Shown: positions 8,097-15,101, counted from the first letter of the stretch. The stretch: 18,162 bases of DNA from Collinsella sp. (GCA_014871665.1 WGSL01000037.1:1-18162), one strand, 5' to 3'. The notes: generated by a model from the sequence alone, not told the origin. A program made the numbers and translations.

Positions 8097-8193
8097 GGGA
8101 ACGGATGGGCTCCGGTGGGCTCCGCGGTCCTCAAAACCGTTGCGAGGCGTGCAAAACGTCTTGGATGTGTTCGATTCACATACGTTCCCGCCA
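8097..8193 (+). tRNA. selC: tRNA-Sec (anticodon UCA), selC
   Basis: The fold is that of a bacterial selenocysteine tRNA. The acceptor stem GGGAACG (8097-8103) pairs with CGTTCCC (8183-8189), followed by discriminator G and an encoded CCA (8191-8193). The eighth acceptor pair would be G8104-A8182, a mismatch. The D arm is a 6-bp stem (8107-8112 with 8117-8122) around the 4-base loop CGGT, as in E. coli. The anticodon stem is 8124-8128 with 8136-8140 and the 7-base loop CCTCAAA, giving UCA at 8131-8133. The long variable arm has about 8 bp (8143-8150 with 8156-8163) and loop GCAAA. The T arm is 8165-8169 with 8177-8181 around TTCGATT. Position 33 is C instead of the nearly universal U. The position directly after selB confirms identity. 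It is easily missed because open reading frames run across it. Confidence 0.95.
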
Positions 8194-8230
8194 TACGCTA
8201 CCAGCGCTTTTGTGCTCGCGGTCTTGCTGC

Positions 8231-8257
8231 GTGCCGCAAAGGCGCTGTTTTGTTTTT
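8231..8257 (+). terminator. Possible terminator after selC
   Basis: A short 5-bp stem (GTGCC at 8231-8235 with GGCGC at 8241-8245, one G-U pair) around GCAAA is followed by the T-rich tract TGTTTTGTTTTT (8246-8257). The stem is short, so this is a weak candidate for ending the selC transcript. The rest of the 155-base gap before mobA shows nothing else clear. Confidence 0.4.
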
Positions 8258-8348
8258 GCATGGGTTTGCCGTGCCGCCCGCTTTATCGGCGACGGTATTT
8301 AGCTTCGTGCACCGGGTTTCGAGCATGCCGATGGGGGTGTTTTGCCGT

Positions 8349-8981
8349 ATGACTACCGTAAGACGTGCCGATCTTTCTTGTGTCGTCCAAGCGGGCGGGC
8401 TGTCGTCGCGCATGGGTTGCGACAAGGCGCGCATGGCGTTTTGTGGCGAGCCCTTGATCGAGCGCGTGCTGGGTCGGCTGGCGCCAGTTGCCGGCGAGTT
8501 AGTCGTGACGACTTCGCGTCCCAGCGAGCTTGCCTACCTTGAGGAGTGCGCGTTTGGCGGCTTGGTGCCGCGTGTGGTGGCGGACCTTGAGGGGTCGGCG
8601 GGCGCCATGCGCGGCATCGCGAGTTCGCTGACTGCGGCCCGGCTGCCGCTCGTGGCGATCGTCGCCTGTGATATGCCGTTTGTCTCGCCGGAACTCATCG
8701 GCGCGCTTGCCGATCGTGTTGAGGCCGAGGCGCTCGACGTGTGCGTGCCGCGCGAGGAGCGGGGGATTGAGCCGCTTTGCGCCGTCTGGCGCCGTGATGC
8801 GTGTGCTCCGGTTGCCCAAGAGCTGCTCTCCTGCGACCGACAGCGCATTCGCTGCCTGATCAGTCGCGTTCAGGCCGGTTATATGGATGAGCCGCAGATT
8901 GTTAAGGCCGCGGGCTCGACGCTCTGCTTCGAAAACGTCAATACGCCCGAGGAGTTTGCGGCGGCCGAGTTGCTCGCCTAG
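8349..8981 (+). CDS. mobA: Molybdenum cofactor guanylyltransferase MobA
   Basis: This 210-residue nucleotidyltransferase attaches GMP to molybdopterin to make the MGD cofactor used by DMSO-reductase-type enzymes such as formate dehydrogenase. The signature VVQAGGLSSRMGCDKARM holds the glycine-rich nucleotide loop, and VACDMPFVSPELI carries the metal-binding Asp. EPLCAVWRR matches the conserved PLxAxY/W segment. DK in the first motif favours MobA over the cytidylyl enzyme MocA, although the split between these relatives is not certain from sequence alone. The start at 8349 has GGGGG at 8333-8337. ATGs at 8325 and 8331 are also in frame, and the frame is open further upstream, but that part overlaps selC and is not coding. 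It sits between selC and the DUF3343 gene, fitting a cofactor-supply role for a selenium-dependent molybdoenzyme. Confidence 0.88.
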   Translation: MTTVRRADLSCVVQAGGLSSRMGCDKARMAFCGEPLIERVLGRLAPVAGELVVTTSRPSELAYLEECAFGGLVPRVVADLEGSAGAMRGIASSLTAARLPLVAIVACDMPFVSPELIGALADRVEAEALDVCVPREERGIEPLCAVWRRDACAPVAQELLSCDRQRIRCLISRVQAGYMDEPQIVKAAGSTLCFENVNTPEEFAAAELLA

Positions 8982-8996
8982 ACGATTGGAGTTGCC

Positions 8997-9392
8997 ATGT
9001 CTCACGATATTTGCCCCGACACGGGAGAGCCTTGCACTTGCGATGGTTCCGAGCCCTGTACCTGCGGCTGCGGTGGCTGTGGTCATACTGCGGAAGAGGA
9101 AGCGGCCGCCGCGGCGTATCGTGATGCACACCGCGAAGGCCCGTCCGGTGATGCCCTCGACCACGAACGCAAGATCATCGTTTCGTTTGACAGCACCTTC
9201 GATGTGATGGAATGCGAGCAGCTGTGCCTGGATGCCGGTGTGCCCGGGCGCATCATGCCGCTGCCCGGCTCCATTACTGCAGGTTGCGGCCTGTGCTGGG
9301 CCATGCCGTTCTCGGGCGATGCCCTCGCCGCCTTCCGCGCCGCCACCGAGGGCCGCGTAACCCCCGCCGACTACCACCAACTCGTCCTCTAA
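8997..9392 (+). CDS. Cys-rich DUF3343 protein (putative Se/S carrier-like)
   Basis: A 131-residue protein of two parts. Residues 1-30 are a short Cys cluster with seven Cys (6, 13, 15, 21, 23, 25, 28) and a duplicated EPCTC motif, likely able to bind a metal or form disulfides. Residues 58-125 match DUF3343, which is described as a putative selenium/sulfur carrier-like domain: KIIVSFDSTFDVMECEQLC, GVPGRIMPLPGSITAGCGLC and WAMPF, with the expected Cys in the CGLC motif. The linker is Ala/Glu-rich. GGAG at 8988-8991 sets the start, and only 15 bases separate it from mobA, so the two are probably co-transcribed. Location beside selA, selB, selC and mobA suggests a role in selenium handling or maturation of a selenium-containing molybdoenzyme. 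That role is inference; the family has no firmly established biochemical function that I know of. Confidence 0.8.
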   Translation: MSHDICPDTGEPCTCDGSEPCTCGCGGCGHTAEEEAAAAAYRDAHREGPSGDALDHERKIIVSFDSTFDVMECEQLCLDAGVPGRIMPLPGSITAGCGLCWAMPFSGDALAAFRAATEGRVTPADYHQLVL

Positions 9393-9435
9393 CCACCAAA
9401 CCCCCACAAAGGTGCCTGTCCCCAATGTGGTGGTT
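9391..9435 (+). repeat. REP-like imperfect palindrome containing GGTGCCTGTCCCC
   Basis: Immediately after the DUF3343 stop, AACCACCA (9391-9398) pairs with TGGTGGTT (9428-9435), and alternatively CCACA (9404-9408) pairs with TGTGG (9426-9430), around GGTGCCTGTCCCC (9411-9423). The core resembles a short intergenic repeat that I recall from many bacterial genomes, often linked to REP-associated transposases. Only one copy is in the window, so the repeat status is from memory, not shown here. Confidence 0.4.
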
Positions 9436-9468
9436 TGGAACACGTGGACGAAACAGGTTTGAAACACG
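9432..9468 (+). repeat. Direct repeat upstream of gdhA
   Basis: GGTTTGGAACACG (9432-9444) and GGTTTGAAACACG (9456-9468) are 12/13 identical and 24 bases apart, start to start. The spacing is about two helical turns, which would suit a dimeric regulator of gdhA, but they lie about 180 bases before the gene and partly overlap the REP-like element. The remaining sequence to 9648 is AT-richer and holds no gene; it probably includes the gdhA promoter, though no box there is convincing. Confidence 0.35.
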
Positions 9469-9648
9469 GGTTTTGCGCGTCAGACACTCGAAAACGCTTC
9501 TACCTGCATCGTAATCAAAACGAAACATCTGCTCGTCGGCTTATGCGAAACTTTGCTGCAACAGTGCGATATTATCCATATTCGATAAAGCTCGCGGCGC
9601 ATGGGGTGCCGCGATCAACATTTTTCGTTTCCCATCATTGGAGGAAGC

Positions 9649-11004
9649 ATGAGCTACACGCAGAAAGTTCTCGAAGAGCTCAAGGCCCGCTATCCCGAGC
9701 AGCCTGAGTTCATCCAGGCCGCGACCGAGATCCTCGGCACCATCCAGCCGGCGCTCGACGCCCACCCCGAGTACGAGGAGGCCGCCCTGCTGGAGCGCCT
9801 CGTCGAGCCCGAGCGCATCGTTATGTTCCGTGTCCCCTGGGTCGACGACCAGGGCAAGGTCCAGGTCAACCGCGGCTACCGCGTCGAGTTCAACTCTGCC
9901 ATTGGACCCTACAAGGGCGGCCTGCGCTTTAACCCGACGGTCACCCTGGGCATGCTCAAGTTCCTGGGCCTGGAGCAGATCCTCAAGAACAGCCTGACCA
10001 CCCTTCCCATGGGCGGCGGCAAGGGCGGCTCCGACTTTGACCCCAAGGGCAAGTCCAACAACGAGATCATGCACTTCTGCCAGTCTTTCATGACCGAGCT
10101 CTATCGCCACATCGGCCCCAACACCGACGTTCCCGCCGGCGATCTGGGCGTTGGCGGCCGCGAGGTTGCCTACCTGTTCGGTCAGTACAAGCGCCTGACC
10201 AACGAGTGGACCGGCGTCCTCACCGGCAAGGGCCTCTCCTTTGGCGGTTCGCTCGCCCGTACCGAGGCTACCGGCTACGGCCTGGTCTACTTTGTGGACG
10301 AGTACCTCAAGAGCCGCGGCGACTCCTTCGAGGGCAAGAACGTCGTCGTTCACGGCTCCGGTAACGTCGCTATCTACGCGGTCCAGAAGGTCGCCCAGCT
10401 CGGCGGCAAGGTGCTCGCCTGCTCCGATACTCACGGCTGGGTCGAGGATCCCGACGGCATTGACTACACCGTGCTCGAGCATGTCTACAACAAGAAGCGT
10501 TCCGGCCACGACAAGGGCGTTACGCTCGCCATGTACGTTGACGAGAAGCCCAATGCCACGTGGCACGAGGGCGACGGCCGCGGCGTGTGGCAGCTGCCCT
10601 GCGACATCGCGCTGCCCTGCGCTCGCGAGAACACGCTGCTGCTCGAGGACGCCCAGGCGCTCGTCGCCAACGGCTGCAAGGTGGTCGGCGAGGGCGCGAA
10701 CATGCCCACGACCATCGAGGCTACGACCTACTTCCAGGAGAACGGCGTCGCCTTTATGCCCGGTAAGGCTGCCAACGCTGGCGGCGTGCTCGTGTCCGGC
10801 CTGGAGATGAGCCAGAACGCCGAGCACCTGTCTTGGACCTTCGAGGAGGTCGACGGCAAGCTCGAGCAGCTCACGCGCGGCATGTTCCACAACGTGGACG
10901 ACACCGCCAAGGAGTACGGCGAGGAGGGCAACTTTGTCATGGGCGCCAATATCGCCGGCTTCCTGAAGGTCGCCGACGCCATGCTCGCCCAGGGCGTCTG
11001 CTAA
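9649..11004 (+). CDS. gdhA: NADP-type glutamate dehydrogenase
   Basis: This 451-residue cytoplasmic enzyme interconverts 2-oxoglutarate plus ammonium and glutamate. Landmarks are GPYKGGLRFNPTV with the substrate Lys, LPMGGGKGGSDFDPKGKS with the catalytic Lys, and PAGDLGVGGREVAYLFGQY. The Rossmann motif VHGSGNVAIYAVQKVAQLGG is followed by CSDTHGW. The overall length and the GGGKGGSDFDPKGKS form are those of hexameric GdhA enzymes, usually NADPH-dependent and biosynthetic. GGAGGA immediately upstream (9640-9645) sets the ATG at 9649; an in-frame ATG at 9601 has no such site. Codon use is strongly biased to C-ending codons, which suggests high expression. It is monocistronic: about 250 non-coding bases lie before it and a strong terminator follows. 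Confidence 0.96.
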   Translation: MSYTQKVLEELKARYPEQPEFIQAATEILGTIQPALDAHPEYEEAALLERLVEPERIVMFRVPWVDDQGKVQVNRGYRVEFNSAIGPYKGGLRFNPTVTLGMLKFLGLEQILKNSLTTLPMGGGKGGSDFDPKGKSNNEIMHFCQSFMTELYRHIGPNTDVPAGDLGVGGREVAYLFGQYKRLTNEWTGVLTGKGLSFGGSLARTEATGYGLVYFVDEYLKSRGDSFEGKNVVVHGSGNVAIYAVQKVAQLGGKVLACSDTHGWVEDPDGIDYTVLEHVYNKKRSGHDKGVTLAMYVDEKPNATWHEGDGRGVWQLPCDIALPCARENTLLLEDAQALVANGCKVVGEGANMPTTIEATTYFQENGVAFMPGKAANAGGVLVSGLEMSQNAEHLSWTFEEVDGKLEQLTRGMFHNVDDTAKEYGEEGNFVMGANIAGFLKVADAMLAQGVC

Positions 11005-11031
11005 ATCTTCGCTCGATATAGCATGTGATGA

Positions 11032-11064
11032 GGCTCCCAGCCATTCCGGCTGGGAGCCTTTTCT
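11032..11064 (+). terminator. Rho-independent terminator after gdhA
   Basis: A perfect 11-bp stem, GGCTCCCAGCC (11032-11042) and GGCTGGGAGCC (11048-11058), encloses the 5-base loop ATTCC and is followed by TTTTCT. It is a textbook intrinsic terminator 28 bases past the gdhA stop. Confidence 0.93.
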
Positions 11065-11080
11065 ATCCCGGAGGACTCCT

Positions 11081-11155
11081 CATAACTTGCGGTGATATAC
11101 GGACTGTTTTGCGTTCCAGAACGACTAATCAGTCCGTATATCACCGCAAGTTATG
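11081..11155. repeat. Perfect 25-bp inverted repeat (75-base cruciform element)
   Basis: Left arm 11081-11105 (begins CATAACTTGCGGTGATATAC) and right arm 11131-11155 (ends CACCGCAAGTTATG) are perfect reverse complements over 25 bases. The 25-base spacer holds a second small palindrome, CGTTC-CA-GAACG (11112-11123). There is no T tract, and a separate terminator already ends gdhA, so it is not simply a transcription stop. It contains no plausible gene. It could be a small palindromic mobile repeat, a recombinase or regulator site, or an RNA hairpin ahead of the hydroxylase genes. No clear target-site duplication flanks it. Confidence 0.9.
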
Positions 11156-11201
11156 GATGGGTGGGTGGATTTTGTCCTAAAACGGTGTGCGGCCCCTCGT
11201 T

Positions 11202-11210
11202 TGGTACACT
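11202..11210 (+). promoter_or_regulatory. Putative extended -10 promoter for the hydroxylase operon
   Basis: TGG followed by TACACT (11205-11210) lies 24 bases before the ATG at 11235, in the context GTTTGGTA that also precedes the selC -10 element. No good -35 box is seen. Placement between the inverted repeat and the gene fits a promoter. Confidence 0.4.
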
Positions 11211-11234
11211 TAAACGTACTGGACAAGTGAAGAG

Positions 11235-12149
11235 ATGGGGGAGAACGTGCTCAAGTTCGGTACCTACGTCCGTGTTGGAAACGCGGCCGAAGCCTATGAG
11301 CTCTTACAGAAGAACCGCAACAACAAGATTGTGAGCGGTGGCATTTGGATGCGCCTGGGTTCGCGTCGCGTGGCGACGGCGATTGACCTTTCGGCCTGCG
11401 GACTCGATCAGATTGAGGAGACCGAGACCGAGTTTCGCATCGGTGCCATGTGTACCCTGCGCCAGCTCGAGCGCCATGCCGGGCTCAACGCGCTTGTCAA
11501 CCATGTCTTTGAGTTCGCCGTCCACGATATCGTGGGCGTGCAGCTGCGCAACACCGCCACGGTGGGCGGCAGCATTTACGGTCGCTTTGGTTTTTCGGAC
11601 GTGCTCTCGGCATTTTTGGCGCTCGATTCGTATGTTGAGCTGACGGGTGCCGGCCGCGTGCCGCTCGCCGAGTTCGTGGACATGGGCTATGTGCGCGACG
11701 TGATCGAGCACGTCGTGGTCGTTAAGCACGATTACCGTGCGAGCTATGAAGCCGTGCGCAAGGCCGCGACTGACTTCCCCTCCTTAAACGTCACCGCCGC
11801 CTGGTGGGACAACAGCTGGCATGTCACCGTGGGCGCCCGCCCGCTGCGCGCGACCCTGCTGCAGGGCGAGGCATGTGGCCTGGTGAACGAGCAGCCTTCA
11901 GAGGACGAGCTGCGCGCCCTGGCCGCGTCCGTACGCGCGCTGAGCTATGGCACCAACCTGTGGGGCTCGGCCGACTACCGCCGCCGCATCTCGGCCCCGC
12001 TGGCGATTCAGGCCGTGCGTCGCGCCGCCGGCATCGAGCTTTCGGCCGCGCTTGCGCACGAGCTCGAGGGCGTGCAGATTCCTAAGTTTGCCACGGATGA
12101 GTATTCCTGCCGCCGCGTGCCCGGCGTCGATTCTAGCGAGGTGCGCTAA
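11235..12149 (+). CDS. FAD-binding subunit of a molybdenum hydroxylase (xanthine dehydrogenase family)
   Basis: This 304-residue protein matches the FAD-binding domain found in XdhB/CoxM-type subunits. It carries electrons from the Fe-S clusters to FAD and an acceptor. The second FAD motif is well conserved as QLRNTATVGGSIYGRFGFSD (residues 103-122). The first, normally close to AGGTDLL, is altered to SGGIWMR (34-40), so FAD phosphate contacts may differ. A CO-dehydrogenase flavoprotein-like C-terminal region follows, including SADYRRRISAPLAIQAVRRA. The ATG at 11235 is weakly served by AAGTGAAG upstream. Its stop overlaps the next start as TAATG, so the two subunits are translationally coupled. 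The substrate (xanthine, another purine, nicotinate or an aldehyde) cannot be settled from this subunit. Confidence 0.85.
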   Translation: MGENVLKFGTYVRVGNAAEAYELLQKNRNNKIVSGGIWMRLGSRRVATAIDLSACGLDQIEETETEFRIGAMCTLRQLERHAGLNALVNHVFEFAVHDIVGVQLRNTATVGGSIYGRFGFSDVLSAFLALDSYVELTGAGRVPLAEFVDMGYVRDVIEHVVVVKHDYRASYEAVRKAATDFPSLNVTAAWWDNSWHVTVGARPLRATLLQGEACGLVNEQPSEDELRALAASVRALSYGTNLWGSADYRRRISAPLAIQAVRRAAGIELSAALAHELEGVQIPKFATDEYSCRRVPGVDSSEVR

Positions 12150-14980
12150 TGGCTGCCAAACTCATCGATCTTTCCTTTACGCTCAACGGCCGCAAGGTCA
12201 AGGTTCAGATTGCCCCCGACACCATGCTCTTTGCGCTGCTGCGCGAGCAGGGCTGCGCGTCGGTGCGCTGTGCCTGCGAGACCACCAACTGCGGTCTGTG
12301 CACGGTGTGGCTCGATGGCGACCCGGTTCTGAGCTGCTCGGTTCCCGCCGCGCGCGTCGAGGGCCGCTCCATCACCACGCTCGAGGGCCTCAAGGCCGAG
12401 TCCGAGGCGCTTGCCCGTGCGATGGCTGCCGAAGGCGCCGAGCAGTGCGGTTTTTGTGCCCCCGGCCTTATCATGAACGTGCTGGCGCTTGCCCGCGCCG
12501 CCAAGGAGGACCCGAGCCTCGTCGCCACGCGTGAGGAGCTCTCACGTCAGCTTGCCGGTAACCTTTGCCGCTGCAGCGGCTACGAGAGCCAGCTGCGCGC
12601 TATCGTGCGCTTCCTCAACGAGTCCGGCGTGCAGGTTGGCTTTGAGATGCCCGAGCTGCCCGTCAACGACACGAGCTCTGACGGCGTCTCCTACAAGCAG
12701 ATCACCCACAAGCAGCCCAAGAAGGACTCGAAGGCCCTGCTCGAGGGTCGTCCGGTCTACACCGGCGATATGGTGCCCGCCGGCGCCCTGATCGTCAAGC
12801 TCAAGCGCAGCCCCTATGCCCGCGCCAAGATCCGCTCCATCGACACGTCTCGCGCCCTTAAGGTGCCGGGCGTCGTGGGCGTCTACACCTACGAGGACGT
12901 GCCCAAGCGCCGCTTTACCATCGCCGGCCAGAGCTATCCGCAGCCGAGTCCCTACGACCGCCTGATTCTCGAGAACCTCGTCCGTTACCAAAACGAGGAA
13001 GTGGCGATCGTCGCCGCCGAGACCGAGGAGGCTGCCGACAAGGCGCTCAAACTCATTAAGGTCGACTATGAGGTGCTCGAGCCGCTGCTCGACTTTACCC
13101 AGGCACTCGATAACGACATCGTTGTCCACCCCGAGGGCGACGTGACCTTTATGTTCCCGCAGGGCGGCGACGTTGCTCGTAACCTGGTGTGCAGCGGTAC
13201 CAGCGATTTTGGCGACTTGGACGAGGCCTTCGCCCAGAGCGACATCGTCTTTGAGCGCACCTACACCAGCCAGGCCACGCAGACTGCGCCCATGGAGACC
13301 TTCCGCGCCTTCGCGACGACCGACGCGTTCGGGCGCATCTCGGTGACCACCTCGACGCAGGTGCCCTTCCACGTGCGTCGCATGGTCGCGCAGTCGCTCG
13401 ACATTCCGCAGTCGCAGGTGCAGGTCATTAAGCCGCGCATCGGCGGCGGCTTTGGCTCCAAGCAGACGGGCTGCTGCGAGATCTTCGTGGCGTTCGTGAC
13501 CCAGCAGACTGGCCGTCCGAGCTACTGCTGCTACACCCGCGAGGAGACCATCACCGCGGGCAATTCGCGCCACCAGATGCAGATGACCGTTAAGCTGGGC
13601 GCCATGAACGACGGCACCATCACGGCCATCGATCTGCATACGTTGTCCAACGCCGGTGCGTATGGCGAGCACGCTACCACGACGATCGGCCTGTCGGGCC
13701 ACAAGAGCCTGCCCATCTACAACCACGTAAAGGCGAGCCGCTTTAGCTGGGACGCCGTCTACACCAACACCAACCGCGGCGGCGCGTATCGCGGCTACGG
13801 TGCCACCCAAGGCCAGTTTGCCGTGGAGAGCGCCGTCAACGAGCTCGCCGACATGCTGCACATGGACCCCGCCGACCTGCGCCTTAAGAACATTGTGCGC
13901 GAGGGCGAGACCATGCCGCAGTACTACAACGAGAAGCTCAACGCCTGTGCGCTCGACCGCTGCCTGCTGCGCGCGATGGACATGATCGGTTGGCGCGACA
14001 AGCCGCTAGCCGTGGACCTGGGCGACCGCGTGCGCGCCCTGGGCTGCGCGCTCACCATGCAGGGCTCAGGCATTTCCAACGTGGACATCGCCGGCATCGA
14101 CATGCGCCTGGAAGAGGACGGCTTCATTACCATCGGCACCGGAGCCACCGATAACGGCATGGGCGTCGACACGATCCTGGCGCAGATTGCCGCCGAGGAA
14201 CTGGGCGTGGAGAGTTCGATGATCGTGGTGCGCGGCGTGGACACTGATGTGTCGCCGTTCGACGCCGGCTCGTACGCGAGCTCGGGTACGTACGTGACGG
14301 GCCTTGCCGCCAAGAACGCCGCGACCGAGCTGCGTGAGAAGATTTGCTCCAAAGCCGCCCAGATGTGGGACGTGGACGCCGCCGATGTGGTCTTCGATGG
14401 TCAGTACGTGCGTCTGTCCGACGAGCGTGCCGCGCGCGAGCAGAACCGCTACCTCACGCTGCGCGACTTTGCCAACCTGTGCGTCAAGAACATCGCGGGC
14501 GGCGACGCGCTGACCTCGCATGCCTCTGCCTGCCTGCCCGTTTCGCCCCCGCCGTTTATGGCCGGCATTGCCGAGGTCGAGGTCGACAAGGCCACCGGCA
14601 AGGTGACTGTTGTGGACTACGCGGCGGCTGTGGACTGCGGCACCGTGATCAACGAGGCGCTTGCGCGCGTCCAGGCCGAGGGCGGCATTGCCCAGGGTAT
14701 CGGCCACGCGCTCTACGAGATTGTCGAGCACGATGACCGCGGCCGTCTGCGCACCGGCAACTTTATGAGCTACAAGCTACCCACGCGCCTAGATATCGGC
14801 AGCATACGCGTGGCCTTTGAGCCGAGCTACGAGCCGACGGGTCCGTTTGGTGCCAAGTCGATCGGCGAGGTCGTCATCAACACGCCGCTCGCCGCCGTGG
14901 CCTCGGCCGTGGCACACGCCACCGGCCACCAGGTGCGCTCACTGCCGATCACGCCCGAGAAGGCCCTGCTGGGGGAGTAG
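12149..14980 (+). CDS. Molybdenum hydroxylase, fused [2Fe-2S] and molybdopterin subunit
   Basis: This 943-residue protein joins two parts usually encoded separately in bacteria. Residues 1-165 are a CoxS/XdhC-like domain with a plant-type [2Fe-2S] cluster (Cys43, 48, 51, 63) and a second cluster (Cys100, 103, 140, 142). From about residue 186 onward it is the XdhA/CoxL-type catalytic domain: GGGFGSKQ from residue 432, RGGAYRGYGATQGQ from 543, GTGATDNGMG from 663, and GAKSIGE with the presumed catalytic Glu907. Such enzymes hydroxylate purines, other heterocycles or aldehydes with water as oxygen source. Family members of this two-domain form in anaerobes include labile-selenium hydroxylases, and the nearby sel and DUF3343 genes make that worth testing, but nothing in the protein proves it. 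The enzyme would need cytosine-type cofactor (MocA), which I do not see here. No signal peptide is visible. A terminator follows. Confidence 0.9.
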   Translation: MAAKLIDLSFTLNGRKVKVQIAPDTMLFALLREQGCASVRCACETTNCGLCTVWLDGDPVLSCSVPAARVEGRSITTLEGLKAESEALARAMAAEGAEQCGFCAPGLIMNVLALARAAKEDPSLVATREELSRQLAGNLCRCSGYESQLRAIVRFLNESGVQVGFEMPELPVNDTSSDGVSYKQITHKQPKKDSKALLEGRPVYTGDMVPAGALIVKLKRSPYARAKIRSIDTSRALKVPGVVGVYTYEDVPKRRFTIAGQSYPQPSPYDRLILENLVRYQNEEVAIVAAETEEAADKALKLIKVDYEVLEPLLDFTQALDNDIVVHPEGDVTFMFPQGGDVARNLVCSGTSDFGDLDEAFAQSDIVFERTYTSQATQTAPMETFRAFATTDAFGRISVTTSTQVPFHVRRMVAQSLDIPQSQVQVIKPRIGGGFGSKQTGCCEIFVAFVTQQTGRPSYCCYTREETITAGNSRHQMQMTVKLGAMNDGTITAIDLHTLSNAGAYGEHATTTIGLSGHKSLPIYNHVKASRFSWDAVYTNTNRGGAYRGYGATQGQFAVESAVNELADMLHMDPADLRLKNIVREGETMPQYYNEKLNACALDRCLLRAMDMIGWRDKPLAVDLGDRVRALGCALTMQGSGISNVDIAGIDMRLEEDGFITIGTGATDNGMGVDTILAQIAAEELGVESSMIVVRGVDTDVSPFDAGSYASSGTYVTGLAAKNAATELREKICSKAAQMWDVDAADVVFDGQYVRLSDERAAREQNRYLTLRDFANLCVKNIAGGDALTSHASACLPVSPPPFMAGIAEVEVDKATGKVTVVDYAAAVDCGTVINEALARVQAEGGIAQGIGHALYEIVEHDDRGRLRTGNFMSYKLPTRLDIGSIRVAFEPSYEPTGPFGAKSIGEVVINTPLAAVASAVAHATGHQVRSLPITPEKALLGE

Positions 14981-15009
14981 CGGGTCTGCGAACAAGTCGT
15001 AATTTGCGG

Positions 15010-15035
15010 GGCGGGGCAACTCGCCCCGCCTTTTG
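15010..15035 (+). terminator. Rho-independent terminator after the hydroxylase operon
   Basis: A perfect 8-bp stem, GGCGGGGC (15010-15017) and GCCCCGCC (15023-15030), around AACTC is followed by TTTT. It lies 29 bases past the stop of the molybdopterin subunit. Confidence 0.88.
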
Positions 15036-15092
15036 CACTCGTGGTGAGGTCGTGAGCTTGTAAAAGGTGTGCGTGCGCTTGTCGCTCGTATC

Positions 15093-15101
15093 TGCTATCA
15101 T
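15093..15101 (+). promoter_or_regulatory. Putative extended -10 promoter for tRNA-Leu
   Basis: TGC followed by TATCAT (15096-15101) ends 19 bases before the tRNA. It is an extended -10 candidate with no clear -35 box at normal spacing. Confidence 0.4.

Noticed and set aside
8062..8352. Open frames across 8062-8352, including a long upstream extension of mobA
   Set aside because: They run through the selenocysteine tRNA. The tRNA fold is clear, and the MobA signature starts only after 8349.
9391..9468. CRISPR-like repeats
   Set aside because: Only two short imperfect repeats, no regular spacers and no cas genes in the window.
9553..9582. gdhA promoter TTGCTG with CATATT
   Set aside because: The spacing of 18 bases is possible, but both boxes are poor and other pairings are equally good.
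9541..10890. 449-residue open frame on the minus strand over gdhA
   Set aside because: It mirrors the codon bias of gdhA (Leu, Val, Gly, Ala-rich) and has no recognisable domain. The same holds for minus-strand frames over the hydroxylase (12542-13861) and tig (15263-16621).
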